The notes beneath the pieces are model-generated. The model was not told the DNA's origin. It made no database searches and saw nothing but the letters and a program-made list of their open reading frames with translations. Positions 60,611 through 64,000 of a DNA stretch of 64,000 nucleotides are shown piece after piece. The DNA lies in contig JANOWJ010000165.1 in the NCBI GenBank assembly GCA_031417835.1, forward strand, positions 83,019 to 147,018. The letters are read 5' to 3'. The DNA is from JADJLQ01 sp031417835 (GTDB lineage: Bacteria; Bacteroidota; Bacteroidia; Chitinophagales; Saprospiraceae). The position numbers were made by a program, and so were the translations under genes. The stretch's first letter is position 1. Each line of letters starts with the position of its first letter.

Positions 60611-60919
60611 ATGAATACTTATTTTAATTATGTGGAGGACGAAGATGTACTCATAGATGATCTGGAGACAGGATATGACGATCCCTCTCAATTAGTCATA
60701 TATAATGACGATGTCAATACATTCGAATGGGTTATCCAATGTCTTATGGAAATCTGTGGCCATCCGTTTGAACAATCTGAACAGTTATCGATACTTATTC
60801 ATTTTAAAGGAAAGGCTATTGTCAAAACAGCGCCTTTTGAAGCCCTTAAACCACTCAAAGAAGCCCTCGTCGATCGTGGGCTGTCCGCAGTCATCGAAGG
60901 CGTAAAGCAGACCAATTAA
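60611..60919 (+). CDS. clpS: ClpS, N-degron adaptor of Clp protease
   Basis: 102 residues. The core LVIYNDDVNTFEWVIQCLME matches the ClpS substrate-pocket region (xxYNDD.xT), with the conserved final GLSAVIEG. ClpS delivers proteins with N-terminal Leu, Phe, Trp or Tyr to ClpAP. The acidic N-terminal arm (EDEDVLIDDLETGYDD) is typical. It lies directly before aat, which creates N-degrons, so the two form a pathway unit. Confidence 0.92.
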   Translation: MNTYFNYVEDEDVLIDDLETGYDDPSQLVIYNDDVNTFEWVIQCLMEICGHPFEQSEQLSILIHFKGKAIVKTAPFEALKPLKEALVDRGLSAVIEGVKQTN

Positions 60920-60933
60920 TCTCACTCTCTGGT

Positions 60934-61653
60934 ATGCCGCCCATTTTTATCCCTAATGAAGGCGGGCCGATCGATTTTAGTCAACAAGAGGTTATCCAAC
61001 CTGATGAAGATGGATTAGCAGCCATAGGGGCCAATTTTCATCCACAGACATTGCTGAATGCCTATAGTAGTGGATTATTCCCTTGGTATATATCCGAAGG
61101 TTGCCCATTTTGGTATTGCCCTGATCCAAGGATGGTACTGTTCCCGGCTGACTTGAAGATTTCAAGCAGTATGCGGGCGGTGTTTAATAAGAAAAAATTT
61201 TCGTTTTCGTCTGATACCGCCTTTAATCAGGTGATACAACAATGTGCGACAGTTGTCCGTAAAGGGGACCGTACTACGTGGATAGATAGTCATTTTATTC
61301 AAGCATATAATGTTTTGCACAAGCACGGCTATGCACACTCGTTCGAATGTTGGCATGAATCTCACTTGGTAGGCGGCTTGTATGGCGTGGCTATCGGCGA
61401 GGTATTTTTTGGCGAATCTATGTTTTCATTACAGCCCAATGCATCCAAAGCTGTTTTTATTCAAGCAGTCCGATTTTTGTCGCTAAATGGATTTAAAATG
61501 ATAGATTGCCAAGTGTATACGGATCACCTTAAAAGCCTTGGTGCAGGTACGATAAAGCGCCAGGCATTTTTAAACTTATTGGCCCAATATGTTTTGCCAC
61601 CTGCTTTAAATGGCATGCCGTGGACTTTGCTTTTTAAAGAGTTGGTGCCATGA
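60934..61653 (+). CDS. aat: Leucyl/phenylalanyl-tRNA--protein transferase
   Basis: 239 residues. It moves Leu or Phe from tRNA to proteins with N-terminal Arg or Lys, making them ClpS substrates. Family blocks: LNAYSSGLFPWYISEG, FWYCPDPRMVLFP, GGLYGVAIGEVFFGESMFS and MIDCQVYTDHLKSLGA. It follows clpS by 14 bp and overlaps the next gene by 4 bp. Confidence 0.95.
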   Translation: MPPIFIPNEGGPIDFSQQEVIQPDEDGLAAIGANFHPQTLLNAYSSGLFPWYISEGCPFWYCPDPRMVLFPADLKISSSMRAVFNKKKFSFSSDTAFNQVIQQCATVVRKGDRTTWIDSHFIQAYNVLHKHGYAHSFECWHESHLVGGLYGVAIGEVFFGESMFSLQPNASKAVFIQAVRFLSLNGFKMIDCQVYTDHLKSLGAGTIKRQAFLNLLAQYVLPPALNGMPWTLLFKELVP

Positions 61654-62408
61654 CCCTAAGAGAACGATATGGTATGGTTCGGTCGTGGCTCATGTATTAC
61701 GCTAAGCCATTCAATCGATATAAATTGAAGTCTTTTTATGCGCTATTTATCAAGGAAAATGACCTTGTTTTTGACATAGGGGCCCATCTGGGTAATCGGA
61801 GTCGAGCATACTTGGATCTTGGTGCAAAGGTCATAGCAGTGGAGCCACAGCCTTTGTGTGCAGACTTTCTCCAAAAAGCATTTGCACAGCACAGGGATTT
61901 TACATTGCTTCAGGCGGTAGTCGGGGCTTCTGTTGGACAGATTCCGTTTCATATTTGTACCCAAAGTCCGACTATATCGACAGCTCGTGATGCGGAATGG
62001 CGAAATAATATTAATTCATACAATACGATCTCAGCTATTTGGGACCGAAAGATCCTAGCACCAGTGATTACATTAGATCTTATGATTCAAACGTATGGTA
62101 TTCCTGTGTTTTGCAAAATTGACACAGAAGGATTTGAGTGGGAGGTCATCAGTGGATTGAGTTCGCCTTTGCCTCATGTGTCTTTTGAATATTTGGCATT
62201 TGACCGAGCTCGGATTATAGCTTGTTTACGTAAATTACAACAGTTGACTACCTATTCATGTAATTTTTCTCCAGGCGAAAGTCAACGCTGGTATTGGCCC
62301 AAATGGAAGTCTATGTATGAAATGATAAAAATAATAGAACACGATCAGCTTCCTTTTCGATTTGGTGATCTCTATGTGTCGATGGTAGATCGAGTTAATG
62401 CAAGTTAG
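61650..62408 (+). CDS. FkbM-family methyltransferase
   Basis: 252 residues. Rossmann SAM fold of the FkbM type: LVFDIGAHLGNRSRAYLDLG, VIAVEPQPLCADFLQKAF and FCKIDTEGFEWEVISGL near the substrate end. These enzymes methylate sugars, lipids or natural products; target here unknown. It overlaps aat by 4 bp (ATGA), which links it to the N-degron run by translation though not obviously by function. Its 3' end overlaps that of the convergent lipoprotein gene. Confidence 0.88.
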   Translation: MTLRERYGMVRSWLMYYAKPFNRYKLKSFYALFIKENDLVFDIGAHLGNRSRAYLDLGAKVIAVEPQPLCADFLQKAFAQHRDFTLLQAVVGASVGQIPFHICTQSPTISTARDAEWRNNINSYNTISAIWDRKILAPVITLDLMIQTYGIPVFCKIDTEGFEWEVISGLSSPLPHVSFEYLAFDRARIIACLRKLQQLTTYSCNFSPGESQRWYWPKWKSMYEMIKIIEHDQLPFRFGDLYVSMVDRVNAS

Positions 62409-62860
62409 TTGATTTCGATATTGATCCGGGCTCTCAATGGTGCATAATAGATCAGGGACCATTCAGTACCGGTTTTTGAAAAGCGACGCTCCATATGCAT
62501 CGCACTAAGCCTATGATATATCCGCTCAATGATCATAGTCGAATCCATAATTTTGAACTCCCTCGCAAACAAAGAATCCCCCATATCATATGCTCTATGC
62601 AGGATCCATTGATCTGGTGACCACCTAAAGTTGTTTAAATTGGAAATTGTATCGTCTTGTTCCGGCAGTCCCTCCAATGGGAAAACGATGTGTGATAATT
62701 GGTATACAGAGTCCTCGTGAAAATGATTGAAAAAAGAATCAAAACCAGCTATGGCAGGTACTTGGGCGCTGGATTTCGAGAGATCCGATTCGATTGATTT
62801 GGTTTTGCAATGTGTCAATATAAAGATTGCGACCACCAGTGCGCTAATTTTTAATGCCAT
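62405..62860 (-). CDS. DUF4348-like lipoprotein
   Basis: 151 residues. The lipoprotein signal ends FILTHC with Cys at residue 18. The segment FDSFFNHFHEDSVYQLSHIVFPLEG resembles the start of DUF4348 proteins of Bacteroidota (FD.FF..F..D..FQLSR..FPL); this recognition is from memory. Function unknown. Its start overlaps the end of the phosphopantetheinyl transferase gene by 17 bp. Confidence 0.6.
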   Translation of the reverse strand: MALKISALVVAIFILTHCKTKSIESDLSKSSAQVPAIAGFDSFFNHFHEDSVYQLSHIVFPLEGLPEQDDTISNLNNFRWSPDQWILHRAYDMGDSLFAREFKIMDSTMIIERIYHRLSAMHMERRFSKTGTEWSLIYYAPLRARINIEIN

Positions 62861-63464
62861 ATACTAAATGATAAGAGGATTGTAATTTATGATATCTAAG
62901 TTGAAAATCAAGGACATCCTCATTTTTACGAAGACTCCCTGTAAAATGATTAACGTTAGATTGTATAGCAGAGATATCCAAAAAAAGGTTTTGTTTGAAA
63001 TCGAGCAGGCCTAGTCCATATGCTTTATACATGGCTTCTTTAGAGCACCAGACCTTGTAGAGATGCTCTTGGTATTGCGACCCAGATATTCGCTCGATAT
63101 CCACCGATGACATGTATTTTGAAGCTATCCGTTGTATTCGAGGCAAATCTTTTTCTATGTCTATACCACAAGACCGTCGGGATAATATCACGGCTGCGAC
63201 ATCATAAGAATGACTGATCGAGATATAACGATTATCGTTTAAAAGAAAAGGTTTCTGAAACTCGTCTTTGGTGATAAGCCCCTGATCTGTAATTATATAC
63301 AATAAATATCGAGCAGCCAGCCATTGAAGATTGCGAGATTCATTTTGAGCTGGAAGGTCTTTTAATTCATACGGTAATCGCGTTAGAAAAAATTCAATTG
63401 TTTCTTCGATTTTCCATACCACGACAGTACTCTCTTCATCAATTAATCGAAAAATCTCAGCCAT
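62844..63464 (-). CDS. 4'-phosphopantetheinyl transferase (Sfp type)
   Basis: 206 residues. It attaches the phosphopantetheine arm of CoA to acyl or peptidyl carrier proteins. Motifs YISISHSYDVAAVIL, the magnesium site GIDIE and WCSKEAMYKAYG are all present. Length is close to Sfp (about 224). It could serve fatty-acid ACP or a biosynthetic pathway; no PKS/NRPS genes are in the window. Its downstream neighbour is the DUF4348-like lipoprotein. Confidence 0.9.
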   Translation of the reverse strand: MAEIFRLIDEESTVVVWKIEETIEFFLTRLPYELKDLPAQNESRNLQWLAARYLLYIITDQGLITKDEFQKPFLLNDNRYISISHSYDVAAVILSRRSCGIDIEKDLPRIQRIASKYMSSVDIERISGSQYQEHLYKVWCSKEAMYKAYGLGLLDFKQNLFLDISAIQSNVNHFTGSLRKNEDVLDFQLRYHKLQSSYHLVYGIKN

Positions 63465-63489
63465 TGTCCTGTAAAAATAAAGTTTGTTC

Positions 63490-63497
63490 TATTTTTG
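63490..63497 (+). promoter_or_regulatory. -7 box (TATTTTTG) upstream of dcd
   Basis: TAnnTTTG match 18 bp before the dcd ATG, in the short divergent gap with the phosphopantetheinyl transferase gene. Confidence 0.5.
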
Positions 63498-63515
63498 CAC
63501 TCTTTTTTCTATAAC

Positions 63516-64000
63516 ATGATACTTACTGACAAAAAAATTCTTCAAGCCATCGAAGAAGGACTCATTGTGATTGATCCTTTTCGATTTGAGTGCTTGGGTA
63601 CTAATAGCTACGATGTGCATTTGGGTAAATATATCGCCGTGTACGAAGACGCTGTCCTTGATGCTCGCAAACACAATAAGGTTATTGAATCCGAGATTGG
63701 TCCTGAGGGCTTTTTGATGCATCCGGGTATGTTGTATTTGGGCGTGACGGAAGAATATACTGAGACACATCACACGGTCCCATTTCTTGAAGGAAAGTCA
63801 AGTATAGGTAGACTGGGTATCGACATCCATGCCACTGCCGGCAAAGGAGATGTAGGCTTCTGTAATTATTGGACACTCGAATTGTCCTGTGTCCAACCGG
63901 TAAGAATATATGCAGGTATGCCAATTGGCCAATTGATTTATTTTATGGTAGAAGGTGAAATACTAAGGTCTTATCATTCAAAACAAGACGCTAAATACAA
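63516..64000 (+). CDS. dcd: dCTP deaminase (3' end cut by window)
   Basis: 161 codons are visible, starting MILTDKKILQAIEEGLIVID and still open at the window edge; the family is about 178 residues. It deaminates dCTP to dUTP for thymidylate synthesis. Conserved blocks GTNSYDVHLG, VPFLEGKSSIGRLGI, HATAGKGDVGFCNYWTLEL and RIYAGMPIGQLIYF are present. The bifunctional dCTP deaminase/dUTPase form cannot be excluded. It has a promoter box directly upstream. Confidence 0.93.
   Translation, partial: MILTDKKILQAIEEGLIVIDPFRFECLGTNSYDVHLGKYIAVYEDAVLDARKHNKVIESEIGPEGFLMHPGMLYLGVTEEYTETHHTVPFLEGKSSIGRLGIDIHATAGKGDVGFCNYWTLELSCVQPVRIYAGMPIGQLIYFMVEGEILRSYHSKQDAKY

Overview
The window is a chromosomal segment of a Bacteroidota bacterium. 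The signs are a type IX secretion (T9SS) locus with porV, porU, a PorP/SprF-type protein and gldJ, T9SS C-terminal sorting domains, zinc-independent S14 and L36, a CarB without its C-terminal regulatory domain, starts without Shine-Dalgarno sequences, and many TAnnTTTG (Bacteroidota -7) boxes just upstream of start codons. A Saprospiria-like lineage is my guess from general gene content, not something the sequence proves.

Layout. 1-10.3 kb: the spc and alpha ribosomal operons from the end of rpmC to rplQ, with secY, map, infA and rpoA, closed by a hairpin terminator. 10.5-14.2 kb: carA, eno, an FtsB/DivIC-like gene and sucD. 14.4-23.2 kb: the T9SS locus (porV and porU leftward; porP-like and gldJ rightward) and murF. 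23.2-26.2 kb: a ureohydrolase-fold protein and an OmpA-family protein. 26.3-27.0 kb: a graveyard with a frameshifted AraC-type regulator and an esterase tail. 27.1-28.4 kb: a PQQ-type sugar dehydrogenase lipoprotein.

28.46-32.95 kb is the accessory part of the window. It is an islet bounded by direct repeats of the 3' half of a tRNA-Ala(GGC) gene plus its terminator; the intact tRNA is at the right end and a broken copy at the left. Inside are an acidic 20-residue-repeat protein, a vWA protein, a cytosolic trypsin-like protease, an exported trypsin-like protease and a small ParB-like protein. No integrase is recognisable. This vWA/protease cassette is my best candidate for an undescribed system, probably of conflict or stress type, but its function is inference only.

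33-64 kb is mostly housekeeping: carB; a 2-hydroxyacid dehydrogenase; arginine decarboxylase with a deoxyhypusine-synthase-like protein that lacks the catalytic lysine; a Uma2 nuclease; nadA; an RsmI-like methylase; lpdA; ricT; holB; queD; a T9SS cargo protein; two Hsp20s; two peptidoglycan hydrolases with LysM repeats; a polytopic membrane protein overlapping methylmalonyl-CoA mutase; hemW; an Omp85 protein; an O-methyltransferase; an EamA transporter; a peroxiredoxin; clpS-aat (N-degron pathway); an FkbM methyltransferase; a DUF4348-like lipoprotein; a phosphopantetheinyl transferase; and the start of dcd, cut by the window edge.
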